A DNA stretch of 64,000 nucleotides from Acholoe squamosa (GCA_949317995.1 OX439051.1:38443250-38507249); one strand, 5' to 3'. Numbered from the stretch's first letter, positions 36,394-49,899 are shown. A program made the numbers and translations. Notes: a model not told the origin generated them from the letters alone.

Positions 36394-36950
36394 ATTGATG
36401 TTTTAGTACAGACTGATCCTATGTTGTAAAAGAATGGGGTATTTGTAAAAAGTATATCCTTGATCATGGATCTGTTTTTCAGGTCTGTGCCTTGATGCAG
36501 CAAAGATGAATTAGTCAATAGGGAATTACCTGAACGAGAGCAACATACACGGTACAATACCTACATTTTGACAGTGGGGTCTGAGAGTACCAGTAACATT
36601 TTCCATGAAAGTCTCTATTGTCAACAGCTATAGATTTAAACTTTCACCAATAACGCACTTCAGCATCTCAAATTGTATTCTAGGGATCCAAACTCTGGTT
36701 GCTATGGATCCAGCAATGGGCCAAATAAAATAGGCAATGTGGGGCAATTAGATAGGCGTACAAGAGAGAAACCTTTTTGCTGTTTTTCTAGCACATTTCC
36801 TATAGAATTAGACCCTTCTGGAGGATTCTTATCAGTAGGGAGATTAGTCTGATAAGGAACACACTTACACTGGTGTGACGTCACTCTTAGACTTGCTCTA
36901 AATAATATCACATAATATCAACAACATTACTCATAACTTGTAAGATAATC
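36394..36950. promoter_or_regulatory. Upstream region of SLX9, including presumed promoter
   Basis: The SLX9 start codon lies at 36393, so the promoter should fall here on the minus strand. No TATA box or other clear motif is seen, as is usual for a housekeeping gene. Confidence 0.35.
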
Positions 36951-37225
36951 TTAGGGAGTGGTCATATTTCATCAACAAGTGGTGGGGGTAATAGGTTTGA
37001 GGGGAGGCAGGCGTAAATACAAGGGGGGGGGGGGCGTAATAAATTGTACAGATTGTTGGCCCTTTTATTACCAAAAAAGCCTGTGCACTACTATAGTTCA
37101 AAGAGGGCCCAGGCAGGAAAATTTTCCTCACCTACACTGTGAGGGTGGGCGGGGGCGCAACAAAAAGTTCACGTCTGTATGAAAATTCTCCAGTCCTTTA
37201 TTGATAAATGATGACCCCTCCCTAA
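36951..37225 (+). mobile_element. 275-bp MITE-like element with G-rich interior
   Basis: The left end TTAGGGAGTGGTCATATTTC is mirrored by the right end, whose reverse complement starts TTAGGGAGGGGTCATCATTT. The interior holds a 12-G run and GGGGGCGTAATAAA. A partial relative lies at about 23997. Confidence 0.75.
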
Positions 37226-37347
37226 TTCAAAAATACCGGTAGGTCAATTAAGAGGGGCTGGTGACGCAAGAAATTTTGACTGCAATCATAGGCATCTCTT
37301 CTCTGGCAGTAAGACAGCAATAACTGGGGAGGGATGTAAAAAAACGA

Positions 37348-37624
37348 CCCAGGGTTCTCCACAGGATGAAAAGGCACACAGGTCAATTATCGCCAAGAAA
37401 AATTTTGAAAATTTAGATGCAAAATGGTACATTCTAAGGGGTTTTATTGAACATTGGTTGAAATTTTGGATAACTTTTGTTCTAATGAACCGATTTACAA
37501 AATTCAAAAAACCACAGAACCTGGAAGCACCCAGGTGGCCCATTTCCAGCTAAACCACATGGGCGGTATGCAAAAGCTCGCGGGCGGCCCGCCTGTGTGC
37601 TTCCTATGTGTGGAGAACCCTGGG
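37348..37624 (+). mobile_element. 277-bp TIR element
   Basis: The left end CCCAGGGTTCTCCACA plus GCACACAGG (to 37382) is mirrored at 37592-37624. The interior includes AACTTTTGTTCTAATGAACC, which relates it to the interior of the 32094-32388 element. There is no coding sequence. Confidence 0.75.
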
Positions 37625-37742
37625 ACCTCACATCATGTGAACACAAAAAAGTCACCATTGGCAGCCCGGTAGAAAAAAACATGCCAATGTCAAGGACCAC
37701 TCAATCTTAATTCTTATTGACATATTGTCTTAAACATCCTGG

Positions 37743-37910
37743 TACCGGTAGTGACAGACAGTCTCAGTCACTGTCTCACTGTGTCACTGCCAGTGACAAC
37801 AACTTGAACAAGTAACACTGACTGAGACTGCATTAAGCTGAGTCACTGAGAGACTGACACAGTGCTACTGAGTAACTGACAGCGACACTGTGAGTGTGAC
37901 TGTTGTTGAA
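37743..37910. repeat. GTCACTG/CAGTGAC palindromic cluster
   Basis: Many copies of GTCACTG, ACTGAG and their complements alternate over about 170 bp. ACAACAACTTGAACAAGT on the left is answered by ACTGTTGTTGAAACTTGTTC at the right end, so the cluster can fold back. Confidence 0.6.
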
Positions 37911-40712
37911 ACTTGTTCAGAATGTTATGTTCAGCCAGGTCCAGGCCCAGGGACAATTAACTTAAGTGAATTTCAGACCAGTTTGGCATAAGTAAGGTCA
38001 AGGAAAGTCAGGTTACAGTTTATCGTCCACTTCTGCATGTATTTAAAGGGGCCGCATCATGGGCGCATGTGAAACTTTAATTATTCATTATTTGAATATT
38101 TAAAAAAAAAAAAATTGAAGAAATCCTCTAAAATAAATCTAAATTGTATTTGGACATGATAACAATGTAGGGATTAGCGCCGGGAGCCGATGAGAAGCAC
38201 TGCATATTCTGTCACTATAGTAAATTGGGCAAATTCAACACCTGAATTTTGGTTCTGTTCTATGGAAAAACATATTTTGGTATGTTATGTAGAAAGACCT
38301 ATAGAATAAGAATATCATAGGCATTTTCTTGTGGGATGTCCAGTTTATTAAAACATCAAGTATATACATGGTCATGTTTGCTGTAACTGGGGTGAGTCTC
38401 AACCTGCCATCAGTTACTGAATTTGTTGTAATTCCTACAATTCTTTGTGAAATAACACACTTTAAAAAGTAATTTAAACTTTGGGGCACCTTTTAGAACC
38501 ACAACCAAAATGTCCGCAATTTTGTTTTCTACAAGGATTTAAAACTGGCTCCTAAATAGCTGTGTGCTGAAAAGTGCTAGAAGAAAAAGAGTAACAGCAT
38601 ATTTTGCTCAAAATTGCACAAATCTGACCTGAGTGAATTTACTCCATCACACAGAATTTTGAGTTTCCATCAAAATATGATACATTTTTCCATGTCAAAT
38701 TACAAAATAATTTATACCCCTAGAACCACCAAACTGACTTCTGTCTTCTGGTGTGACTGGTTTCTCTGTAACCTAGAAAGTTATAAGCATTTAAATGGGA
38801 TAATGTCAAAAATGCACCACTCAGTGAGTGTGGTCAGTGAGGCATGACTTGACCTAATTTTCCCTCACAGAGCTGATAATGACCAGAAAAAGGTGACAGA
38901 AAATACTCCTAACTTTTTTAATTCAAAATTGCACTGCTTCTCTTGTAATCACTCTATTACACTCATTCAAAAAACCTTATGTTGGCAAAGATTTCTTCTT
39001 TCCTGTGGTATAATTTTCGATTGGATGGTGCAAAATCTAATTTTCGGGTGCCCATCCCTAAACAATGACCAAAAGGGGCCATATTTGGTATCAAAATAAA
39101 GCTTACAGTGCAGAGAATACGGTACAATCAACATGGTATCATCTACAACCCCTGATCTACAACCTTGACATTTCCAGGCACTGGTACCTATATAATGAAT
39201 AATGAAAAAAAGCCTCATCACTTTTCAATTCAGAATCAAAATGGCTCAGACACGGGAGAGTAAACTCTAACCTCAGTAAGTAGTTACTACTCTGTAGACA
39301 CTCTGAGGGAACCTCAGAGACCAAGTGTGTCTGTTGTGGTCTGTTTGGTCAGCCAATCTGGCAGAGTGGCCATTTCTCACAGAAGTACTTACTGTCAGGT
39401 CCAATGCTTCCACCAACACTTCCCTCAATGTATATCCAAAGATTCACAATACACAAAGCACTTGAAATACTTGTGATAATTAATAATCCAGGTGATTTTC
39501 AAATCTCCCTCCCTAACTCCAAATCATTGTCGGCCATCTTGAAGCCAGGTGTAGCCACCTACTACCTAGTGCCAAAAAGACTACACTATTGGTCTGGACG
39601 AAAAGTAGAGATTTGTTTACAGGGGGCGCCACCACGCACCCACGGAAGACATACTTTGGAGGTGAATAACAAACCAGCACTTGCCACTGTCAGTCTATGG
39701 AGGCCGACTGTGAGGGTGCAGAAATTTTCAATTTTCTCCTTAACTAACCAACCAAATTACCTAAAACCTCTAGCGAATAATGTTAAGATCTGGGTGGATA
39801 TTGTGTATGAAAAGAAATTAATTTCAGTGGGTACATTTTGACACAACAAATTTTAAAGTCATTACTCCACTGCACCTATTTTATGCCTTTCCCGCACGCC
39901 CCAAACCAAAATTTAAATCATCTCATAATCATGTTTCTCTTTAAACTATCTTCTCCAAACGTTGAGCGAGTCATAATCATAAAACATGCTACCCCTGTGT
40001 GAAATTTGCAAGTATTCAGAGAAGAGGAAGCATCAGAAATCATATTTTTTGTCAGTGGTGAATATCAGTGATACACCATCTCTATGGCAACTGTGCGTGA
40101 GCATTCACCTCCATTTAATGGAGGTGCTACCGGTTGCAACAGGGTGCAGACAACTTTTACCACCTTTAGGTTCCTTTTCGTCCGTACGAATTCTTGGTTG
40201 GTTAGCCCTATGTTTCAAGAGCAGGTTAACACCAGGTAGCACTCCAGCATGTTGACAATGGAGGCCATTGAGGTAGTGATATCTAAGCTCAAGATAAACA
40301 TGTCAGATTTATTGGATATATCTCATGTTTCAGTCAATATAAGCTGATGTACATGAAAACTACATGTTTGTGAATAGGAGGGACAATTTCCAGGAACTGA
40401 CAGTGAGTACTTAGTTCAGACTAGCCATGTGTTTGTGCCACTATAGACTTGTATACAATATACATCTTGGATCCTGCCTGTGACTAAGACAGTGAGAGTC
40501 TGAGTGTGAGCAGGCAGGCATTTCGGCCTAGTGCTACTGCTAGTAGTTACCTGACTTCCCATGGTCTAAATGATGCCATCAAAATTAATTGAATCATCTA
40601 TAGGCCTAGTGCAGAACAGTAATTCCCTACAGACAATATTACACGCCTTGTCAATACTACATACCTGATTAAATTAGTTTTGAGCTTGGATTTTCTTCAG
40701 TTTTCTTTGCAG
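37911..40712. other. No convincing gene
   Basis: A 145-codon plus-strand frame at 39404-39841 has no splice support or motif. On the minus strand AAGATGGCCGACAATGATTT near 39540 resembles an animal start-codon context, but its frame ends after 12 codons. A poly-A stretch lies at about 38102. Confidence 0.4.
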
Positions 40713-41019
40713 AACCCAGAAACCACGTTGTTGTTTTCAAAGTGGGTAAAACACGCGGTGGCTGCACGTTGAAATGGGTCCTTATCAGTACATACAGGCT
40801 TCGTCATGTGGCAGCACTGAGCCGCCTGCGACAACTTGTTATGTCAGCAACCGTCCTCGGGACAATAATGACGAAAACACTGAAAAGGTGACCCTTGTGT
40901 ACATCCAGCACTTCACCTCTTTGGCACGAGATGGCAGCACCAGGTGTGGTGTGACATCATTACAGTATGGGGTTTCCCAAGCATCAGGGGAACGTTCACA
41001 AATCTATGTACCCTGTTAG
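40713..41019 (+). CDS. Possible terminal exon, frame uncertain
   Basis: A good acceptor (TTTTCTTTGCAG) ends at 40712. One frame, open from about 40750 to the stop at 41017-41019, reads like an extracellular Cys-containing peptide (CGSTEPPATTCYV, later LARDGSTRCGVTSLQYG). A different frame is open directly after the acceptor and starts with NHVVVFKVGKTRGGCTLKW. The two cannot be joined without a frameshift or an unseen splice, so this may be a broken exon. The family is not recognised. Confidence 0.3.
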
Positions 41020-41216
41020 TGTTACCCTGATAACACAGGTTGCATGATCTATATACCCATGGATAGACCAAAGATATTATTAAAGAAAATGAGATATGAT
41101 AATATGATAAACTGCTAATGAAAATATTTTTATTAGGCATAGAGGGAATGTAAAAATAAAAACTTTTTTTTTTTCATATCCAAATCAACCCCTCTCCTCG
41201 CCTCTCCCCCTTGATG

Positions 41217-44200
41217 TACCATACACTGACCTCTTAGTACCACTGGCCCCTTAGTGCCACTGTCCCCTTAGTACAACTGACCCCTTAGTGCCACTGACCC
41301 CTTAGTGCCACTAATGCCTTATATACACTGACCCCTTAGGGCCACTGACCCCTTAGTGCCACTAATGCCTTATATACACTGACCCCTTAGTGCCACTGAC
41401 CCCTTAGTGCCACTGACCCCTTAGTACCACTGACCCCTTATGTACACTGACCCCTTAGTGCCACTGACCCCTTAGTACCACTCACCCCTTAGTGCAGTGA
41501 CCCCTTAATACCACTGACCCCTTAGAACCACTCACCCCTTAGTGCCACTGATCCCTTAGTACCACTGACCCATTAGTGCCACTGACCCCTTAGTACTACT
41601 GACCCCTTAGTACTACTGACCCCTTAGTACCACTGACCCCTTAGTACCACTGACCACTTAGTGCCACTGACCCCTTAGTACCACTGACCCCTTAGTGCCA
41701 CTGACCCCTTAGTACCACTGACCCCTTAGTACCACTGACGCCTTAGTACCACTGACCCCTGATGTACACTGACGCCTTGGTACCACTGACCCCTTAGTAC
41801 CACTGACCCCTATATGTACACTGACCCCTTAGTACCACTGACCACTTAGTACCACTGACACTGACCCCTTATGTATACTGACCCCAGAGTGCCACTGACC
41901 CCTTAGTGCCACTGACCCCTTAGTACCACTGACGCTGACCCCTCATGTACACTGACCCCTTAGTGCCACTGACCCCTTAGTGCCACTGACCTTTTAGTAC
42001 CACTGACCCCTTAGTACCACTGACCCCTTAGTACTACTGACCCCTTAGTACTACTGACCCCTTAGTACCACTGACCCCTTAGTACCACTGACCCCTTAGT
42101 GCCACTGACCCCTTAGTACCACTGACCCCTTAGTGCCACTGACCCCTTAATACTACTGACCCCTTAGTACCCCTGACCCCTTAGTACCACTGGTCCCTTA
42201 GTGCCACTGACCCCTTAGTACCACTGACCCCTTAGTGCCACTGACCCCTTAGTACCACTGACCCCTTAGTGCCACTGACCCCTTAATACTACTGACCCCT
42301 TAGTACCCCTGACCCCTTAGTACCACTGGTCCCTTAGTGCCACTGACCCCTTAGTACCACTGACCCCTTATGTACACTGACCCCTTGGTACTACTGACTC
42401 CTTAGTACCACTGACCCCTTAGTGCCACTGACCGCTTAGTACCACTGACCACTTATGTACACTGACCCCTTAGTACCACTGGTCCCTTAGTGCACTGACC
42501 CCTTAGTACCACTGACCCCTTATGTACACTGACCCCTTAGTGCCACTGATCCCTTATATACACTGACCCCTTAGTGCTACTGACCCTTTAGTGCCACTTA
42601 CCCCTTAGTACCACTGACCACTTAGTACCACTGACACTGACCCCTTATGTACACTGACCCCTTAGTGCCACTGACCCCCGTAGTGCCACTCACCCCTTAG
42701 TGCAGTGACCCCTTAATACCACTGACCCCTTAGAACCACTCACCCCTTAGTGCCACTGATCCTTAGTACCACTGACCCATTAGTGCCACTGACCCCTTAG
42801 TACTACTGACCCCTTAGTACTACTGACCCCTTAGTACCACTGACCCCTTAGTACCACTGACCACTTAGTGCCACTGACCCCTTAGTACCACTGACCCCTT
42901 AGTGCCACTGACCCCTTAGTACCACTGAAGCCTTAGTACCACTGACCCCTAATGTACACTGACCCCTTGGTACCACTGACCCCTTAGTACCACTGACCCC
43001 TATATGTACACTGACCCCTTAGTACCACTGACCACTTAGTACCACTGACACTGACCCCTTATGTATACTGACCCCAGAGTGCCACTGACCCCTTAGTGCC
43101 ACTGACCCCTTAGTACCACTGCCGCTGACCCCTCATGTACACTGACCCCTTAGTGCCACTGACCCCTTAGTGCCACTGACCTTTTAGTACCACTGACCCC
43201 TTAGTACCACTGACCCCTTAGTACCACTGACCCCTTAGTACCACTGACCCCTTATGTACACTGACCCCTTTGTACCACTGGTCCCTGAGTGCCAGTGACC
43301 CCTTAATACCACTGACCCCATAGAACCACTGACCTCTTATGTACTCTGACCCCTTAGTGCCACTGACCCCTTAGTACCACTGACCCCTTAGTGCCAATGA
43401 CCCCTTAATACTACTGACCCCTTAGTACCCATGACCCCTTAGTACCACTGGTCCCTTAGTGCCACTGACCCCTTAGTACCACTGACCCCTTATGTACACT
43501 GACCCCTTGGTACTACTGACTCCTTAGTACCACTGACCCCTTAGTGCCACTGTCCGCTTAGTACCACTGACCACTTATGTACACTGACCCCTTAGTACCA
43601 CTGGTCCCTTAGTGCCACTGACCCCTTAGTACCACTGACCCCTTATGTACACTGACCCCTTAGTGCCACTGATCCCTTATATACACTGACCCCTTAGTGC
43701 TACTGACCCTTTAGTGCCACTTACCCCTTAGTACCACTGACCACTTAGTACCACTGACACTGACCCCTTATGTACACTGACCCCTTAGTACCACTGACCC
43801 CTTATGTACACTGACCCCTTAGTGCCACTGATCCCTTATATACACTGACCCCTTAGTGCTACTGACCCTTTAGTGCCACTTCCCCCTTAGTGCCACTGAC
43901 CCCTTAGTGCCACTGACCCCCGTAGTGCTACTCACCCCTTAGTGCCACTCATCCCTTATATAAACTGACCCCTTAGTGCCACTGACCCCTTAGTGCCACT
44001 TACCCCTTTAGTACCACTGACCACTTAGTACCACTGACACTGACCCCTTATGTACACTGACCCCTTAGTGCCACTGACCCCTTAGTGCCACTTACCCCTT
44101 TAGTACCACTGACCACTTAGTACCACTGACACTGACCCCTTATGCACACTGACCCCTTAGTACCACTGAACCTTATTACCACTGACCCCTTAGTACCACT

Positions 44201-46690
44201 GACCCCTTAGTACCACTGACAACTTAGTACCACTCACCCCTTAGTACCACTCACCCCTTAGTACCACTGGTCCCTTAGTGCCACTGACCCCTTAGTACCA
44301 CTGACCACTTAGTACCACTGACACTGACCCCTTATGTACACTGACCCCTTAGTGCCACTGACCCCTTAGTACCACTGGTCCCTTATGCACACTGACCCCT
44401 TAGTACCACTGAACTTTATTACCACTGACCCCTTAGTACCACTGACCCCTTATGTACACTGACCCCTTGGTACCACTGACCCCTTAGTACCACTGACCCA
44501 TTAGTGCCACTGACCGCTTAGTACCACTGACCACTTATGTACACTGACCCCTTAGTACCACTCGTCCCTTAGTGCCACTGACCCCTTAGTACCACTGACC
44601 CCTTATGTACAGTGTCCCCTTAGTACCACTGACCCCTTAGTACCACTGACCCCTTAGTACCACTGACCCCTTAGTACCACTGACCCCTTAGTACCACTGA
44701 CCCCTTAGTACCACTGACCCCTTAGTACCACTGACCCCTTAGTACCACTGACCCCTTAGTGCCACTGACCCCTTAGTACCACTGACCCCTTAGTACCACT
44801 GACTCCTTAGTACCACTGACCCCTAATGTACACTGACCCCTTGGTACCACTGACCCCTTAGTACCACTGACCCCTATATGTACACTGACCCCTTAGTACG
44901 ACTGACCACTTATTACCACTGACACTGACCCCTTATATATACTGACCCCAGAGTGCCACTGACCCCTTAGTGCCACTGACGCCTTAGTACCACTGACGCT
45001 GACCTCTCATGTACACTGACCCCTTAGTGCCACTGACCCCTTAGTGCCACTGACCCCTTAGTAACACTGACCCCTTAGTACCACTGACCCCTTAGTACCA
45101 CTGACCCCTTAGTACCACTGACCACTTATGTACACTGACCCCTTAGTGCCACTGACCCCTTAGTGCCACTGACCCCTTAGTACCACTGGTCCCTTAGGGC
45201 CACTGCCCCCTTAGTACCACTGGTCCCTTAGTGCCAGTGACCCCTTAATACCACTGACCCCTTAGAACCACTGACCTCTTATGTACTCTGACCCCTTAGT
45301 GCCACTGACCCCTTAGTACCACTGACCCCTTAGTGCCACTGACCCCTTAGTACTACTGACCCCTTAGTACCCCTGACCCCTTAGTACCACTGGTCCCTTA
45401 TTGCCACTGACCCCTTAGTTCCACTGACCCCTTATGTACACTGACCCAATATTTACACTGACGCCTTAGTACCACTGACCCCTTATGTACACTGACCCCT
45501 TGGTACTACTGACTCCTTAGTACCACTGACCCCTTAGTGCCACTGACCGCTTATTACCACTGACCACTTATGTACACTGACCCCTTAGTGCCACTGACCC
45601 CTTAGTACCACTGACCCCTTATGTACACTGACCCCTTAGTGCCACTGATCCCTTATATACACTGACCCCTTAGTGCTACTGACCCTTTAGTGCCACTTAC
45701 CCCTTAGTACCACTGACCACTTAGTACCACTGACACTGACTCCTTATGTACACTGACCCCTTAGTACCACTGATCCCTTATATACACTGAGCACTTAGTG
45801 CAACTGACCCCTTAGTACCACTGGTCCCTTATGCACACTGACCCCTTAGTACCACTGAACCTTATTACCACTGACCCCTTAGTACCACTGACCCCTTAGT
45901 ACCACTGACCCTTATATACACTGGCCCTTGGTACCACTAACCCCTTAGTACCACTCACCCCTTAGTACCACTCACCCCTTAGTACCACTGGTCCCTTAGT
46001 GCCACTGACCCCTTAGTACCACTGACCACTTAGTGCTACTGACCCCTTAGTGCCACTGACCACTTAGTGCCACTGACCCCTTAGTGCCACTGACCCCTTA
46101 GTGCCACTGACCCCTTAGTGTCACTGACCCTTAGTACCACTGACCCCTTAGTACCACTGATCCCTTATATACACTGAGCCCTTAGTGCCACTGACCCCCT
46201 TAGTGCCACTGACCCCTTAGTGCCACTGATCCCTTATATACACTGACCCCTTAGTGCCACTGACCCCTTAGTGCCACTTACCCCTTAGTACCACTGACCA
46301 CTTAGTACCACTGACACTGACCCCTTATGTACACTGACCCCTTAGTGCCACTGACCCTTTAGTACCACTGGTCCCTTATGCACACTGACCCCTAAGTACC
46401 ACTGAACCTTATTACCACTGACCCCTTAGTACCACTGACCCCTTATGTACACTGACCCCTTGGTACCACTGACCCCTTAGTACCACTGACCCCTTAGTGC
46501 CACTGACCGCTTAGTTCCACTGACCACTTATGTACACTGACCCCTTAGTACCACTGGTCCCTTAGTGCCACTGACCCCTTAGTACCACTGACCCCTTATG
46601 TACACTGACCCCTTAGTACCACTGGTCCCTTAGTGCCACTGACCCCTTAGTACCACTGACCCCTTATGTACACTGATCCCTTACCCCACT
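41217..46690 (+). repeat. 17-bp satellite array, forward orientation (about 5.5 kb)
   Basis: About 320 tandem copies of a 17-bp unit. Three common variants are TTAGTACCACTGACCCC, TTAGTGCCACTGACCCC and TTATGTACACTGACCCC. Seventeen is not a multiple of three and the unit carries TAG and TGA, so every frame closes; this explains the complete lack of reading frames. Long blocks recur (see findings). The reverse-oriented partner array is at 50128-52715. Confidence 0.98.
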
Positions 46691-46890
46691 ATCCCCTTCT
46701 GCCTCATTCTTGTGGCTAACTGTTTCAGTCTTGGGAGTTGATTTTCTATTCCCTCTTGCCTCATTCTTGTGGCTTACTGTTTCAGTCGTGGGTGTTGATT
46801 TTCTATCCCCTTCTGCCTCATTGTTGTGGCTAACTGTTTCAGTCGTGGGTGTTGATTTTCTATCCCCTTCTGCCTCATTCTTGTGGGCTA
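46691..46890 (+). repeat. 57-bp minisatellite
   Basis: Just over three copies of a unit starting GCCTCATTCTTGTGGC, at 46701, 46758, 46815 and 46872. The spacing is exactly 57 bp, 19 codons, which keeps one frame open across the copies without implying a gene. Confidence 0.9.
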
Positions 46891-47199
46891 TGGCAGGCGG
46901 AGGGTTGATGGGCGGTGGGGTTTCTATTTTCGCTTTGTGGGGAGCCGTCTTGTTATAGTTCTGATGAGGAGACTGGAGGGAAAGTTGTGTTCTTTAAATA
47001 ATTTAGATGGGGTTAGTCCAGAAGTATAGTACACCCTTGAAATGGGGTGAATCTTTATAATGGGGCTTAACTCGCATTCCAAAATAGGGTAGCTTATAAT
47101 ACAATGATCGAACTTGGGATTTCCACCAGTTATGTTTTCACCTCACTCCAATCTCCACTTGCGGCTTAAATTTCTCCACCAGTCCATCTCAACTCGCAA

Positions 47200-48610
47200 T
47201 GTTACCATATTCTTGGGGAATAATCCAATGCTAGCGTCAAGGGTAGAGCTTTGTGTCTAAATTCCTATGCCCATATGGAAAGAAAACACAATTGGGTACT
47301 TCATCTCCAAGGGGTTTTATTGAATCGAAATATGTGTGCCAATTCAAAGTCCAATACAATTCAGAATCCAACGTCGATTTCACATTTCAATTTGGAAGTC
47401 CTAAACATACGCCTTTTAAACAGGAAGGATTTCAATCAAATCAAATCAATGATCAATTCCAATTCCGCATTGTCCATTTCTAAAATCATCAGGTAGTAAT
47501 TGCACCACATTTCATAAATGGTTTCATACACCCAATCCGGGGTGGAAACACTTTCCATCGTAGGTACAGAGGCACGCAGGCACTCAATTACAAACCTTCA
47601 CAAATTTCAATCCTCAAGATCAAGTTCAAAGATGAGGTTGATTTCCAATCACAATTCAATAATAATTTAAAATGCCTAAACTTTCTTACAAATATCGATT
47701 ACCACATGTCATCATGAATAACATGAACACATATTGATCTCCACATATCATCATCATAAATAACATGAACTTTTGATAAATATCGATCCTCACATGTCAT
47801 CACAAACGACGTGAACTTTTGATAAATTTCGATCTCCACATGCCATCACAAAATGACGTGAACTTTTGAAACCCATAATGGCATAACTCCAGGTTAAATC
47901 AACAATCACCAATGAATATCACGATCACAAACCATTGAGGCCTTAAAACTCCAGTATGGCATAACCTCAAATCAAATCAATAACTCCATGGTGAGATGTT
48001 TCAAGTGAGTATTGAGAATACAATAATGTGTAGAGAGAACCAATGAAAGCTGAACAAATCTAAGTCCTTCAGATATGTGTGTCTCCTCTATGTATGTTAT
48101 AAGCAGATCTTTCAGTTGGTGTGTTTGAGATCCTCAATTGAACAAGTCAAAACCTCATCAAATGAAGTCAAGACTCAATAGGATACAAGTATGATCCTCG
48201 ATTGAATAAAGTTGTGGACCCAGAACGTACTCCAAAACGGTGGCCAAGCTCCAGTAAATACTATTCAGAACTTCAATTGAATTCTGCTTGTGAACTGCCA
48301 AATATAAATTTCTTCTCCTCTGATTCCAGGACAGACCGTGAATCCCTTCCTTTGGTACACAGTCTGCACCCCACCTCTGCAGTGCCAGCCTTTTATACTA
48401 CCAGACCACCGGTGGTTTTGGTCTTTGGTCACTCGACACCCTGTGGCCATTGACTGCCATACCAGAGGACACACACACACACACATACCCACTTATAAGG
48501 ACTTCACCTCTACTGTGGCCACCGGGACCCCCAGGAACTACTTGGCTCCAGTCCAAAACAATGACTCAGCCCCCACAGCCACCTCCTGTATCTGATAGGG
48601 CTATAACACA
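47200..48610 (-). mobile_element. LTR-like block on the minus strand
   Basis: On the minus strand it begins TGTGTTATAGCC and ends GGTAACA, with TATAAAAGG at about 48397-48389 and AATAAAAC at 47322-47315. These are LTR-type landmarks, but no target duplication or internal retroelement genes are visible. The region includes a (CA)n tract at 48469-48484. Confidence 0.3.
47686..47869 (+). repeat. Imperfect 46-48 bp tandem repeat
   Basis: Four diverged copies share CACATGTCATCA followed by ACGTGAACTTTTGATAAAT or close variants. Confidence 0.75.
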
Positions 48611-48623
48611 TCGCGCCCACTCT

Positions 48624-49087
48624 AGGTGTCACGGTAGTAATCCGCCCTAGTAAGCCTAGGACGGCTAAATAGTCCCAACTAAAAACAGTGTTTTGCTTGG
48701 TATAATCAGTGCCAGGGGACCTTATTTTTATCGCAGATTAATAATTTTGGTACTAGAAGAAAGGTAACGATTTGGGGGGGAAAAGTTGCAAAAAATCTTT
48801 GGTCACCACTATTTTGTCAGAGAGGGGTCCAAGGTCACATTTGTGACTTGTCAGGGGCGGCTGTATCATTTAATTTATTCAACATGGTGGTTTCCATGGC
48901 AACTGGTGCAAAAACGGATCTGACTCCGTTATGGTTGACCATGCTAAAAAAATCAAGAATGACTTCAGCTTTAATTTAAGCCTTTATTTATGAACGCCAT
49001 CAAATTAAAACCTGATTGATGCCAGTTTTATGGTGGAAGATGGGGGGAAATCATAACGTCCTTGGCCCTATTAGTACCGTGACACCT
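48624..49087 (+). mobile_element. 464-bp TIR element
   Basis: AGGTGTCACGGTAGTAAT at 48624-48641 is mirrored, with one mismatch, at 49070-49087. A second, weaker inverted pair (ACACCTTAAC at about 49083 and GTTAAGGTGT at about 49867) may bound a neighbouring element. No coding capacity. Confidence 0.65.
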
Positions 49088-49899
49088 TAACTGGGTGGCT
49101 GGGTGGGGTGATTTTGGCCACATTTTGGGCTCTTGTAAGGACTCAATCCAAACTGGATGAAAATAGCTAAATTAAGTGTAGGAGAAGCTATTTTGGTCAT
49201 TTTTTCTTTGAATTTGTCTGGGATTTGCGTATGATTGACCTTTTTTTGCTCCAGATGGGGCAGTTGAGGCTACTTGGCACAGAAAGTGATTCCAGGGCTC
49301 CTCCATAAAAATTACCTTGAAAGCCTCTAGAAATGCTAATAAATAGCACAAATTATGCTTCTTCTATTCAAAACATATGGAATATTCCTTTGAAAATAGG
49401 ATTTTAGTCAAACCTCAGAATTTTTAATTGTGAAGTCAAGCGTTGCTAGGGAAAATAAACAGCCATCATTAAAAAAATACCACATTTTGCACCAAATCAT
49501 GCAGATTTTAGCCTAGTTTTGGGGACATTGCCCTTGTTTTGATTACTCTCATGCTTTTAGGTATTAGATGGGATCTTAACCAGTTATACATTATTGTTGT
49601 CAATGTGTTAAGGCACCATATGAGGGTAGTTTGCCATAACAAAGTCAGATCCAATTTTTTGGTAGAGCAAGCCAAAGAAAGGTCCCTGTTTTTAACCCCT
49701 AAAATACAAAAAATTGACCCCTGAGGGACCCCTCACCCATATTTCAATAGGCTCCATGGTCATAAATATACAAATTTTCCATGTAAAAAGTTGAGATTCA
49801 TGTCAGGGAGGTAAATATCTTCATTTCTGGGCAAACTATATATTGTCGGAAAAAATGACCCCAGCTGTTAAGGTGTTATCCTGGGCTCCTTAATTGATC
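49088..49899. other. No gene seen
   Basis: Non-coding in appearance. It may be the interior of the second foldback pair mentioned for the previous element. Confidence 0.4.

Noticed and set aside
39404-39841. 145-codon plus-strand open frame
   Set aside because: No splice sites, motif, signal peptide or plausible composition; it overlaps a GC-richer stretch and can arise by chance.
41217-46690. CRISPR-like array
   Set aside because: Units are contiguous 17-bp tandem repeats without spacers, in a eukaryotic context.
46710-46958. 82-residue repetitive hydrophobic peptide
   Set aside because: Produced by the 57-bp minisatellite, whose length is a multiple of three.
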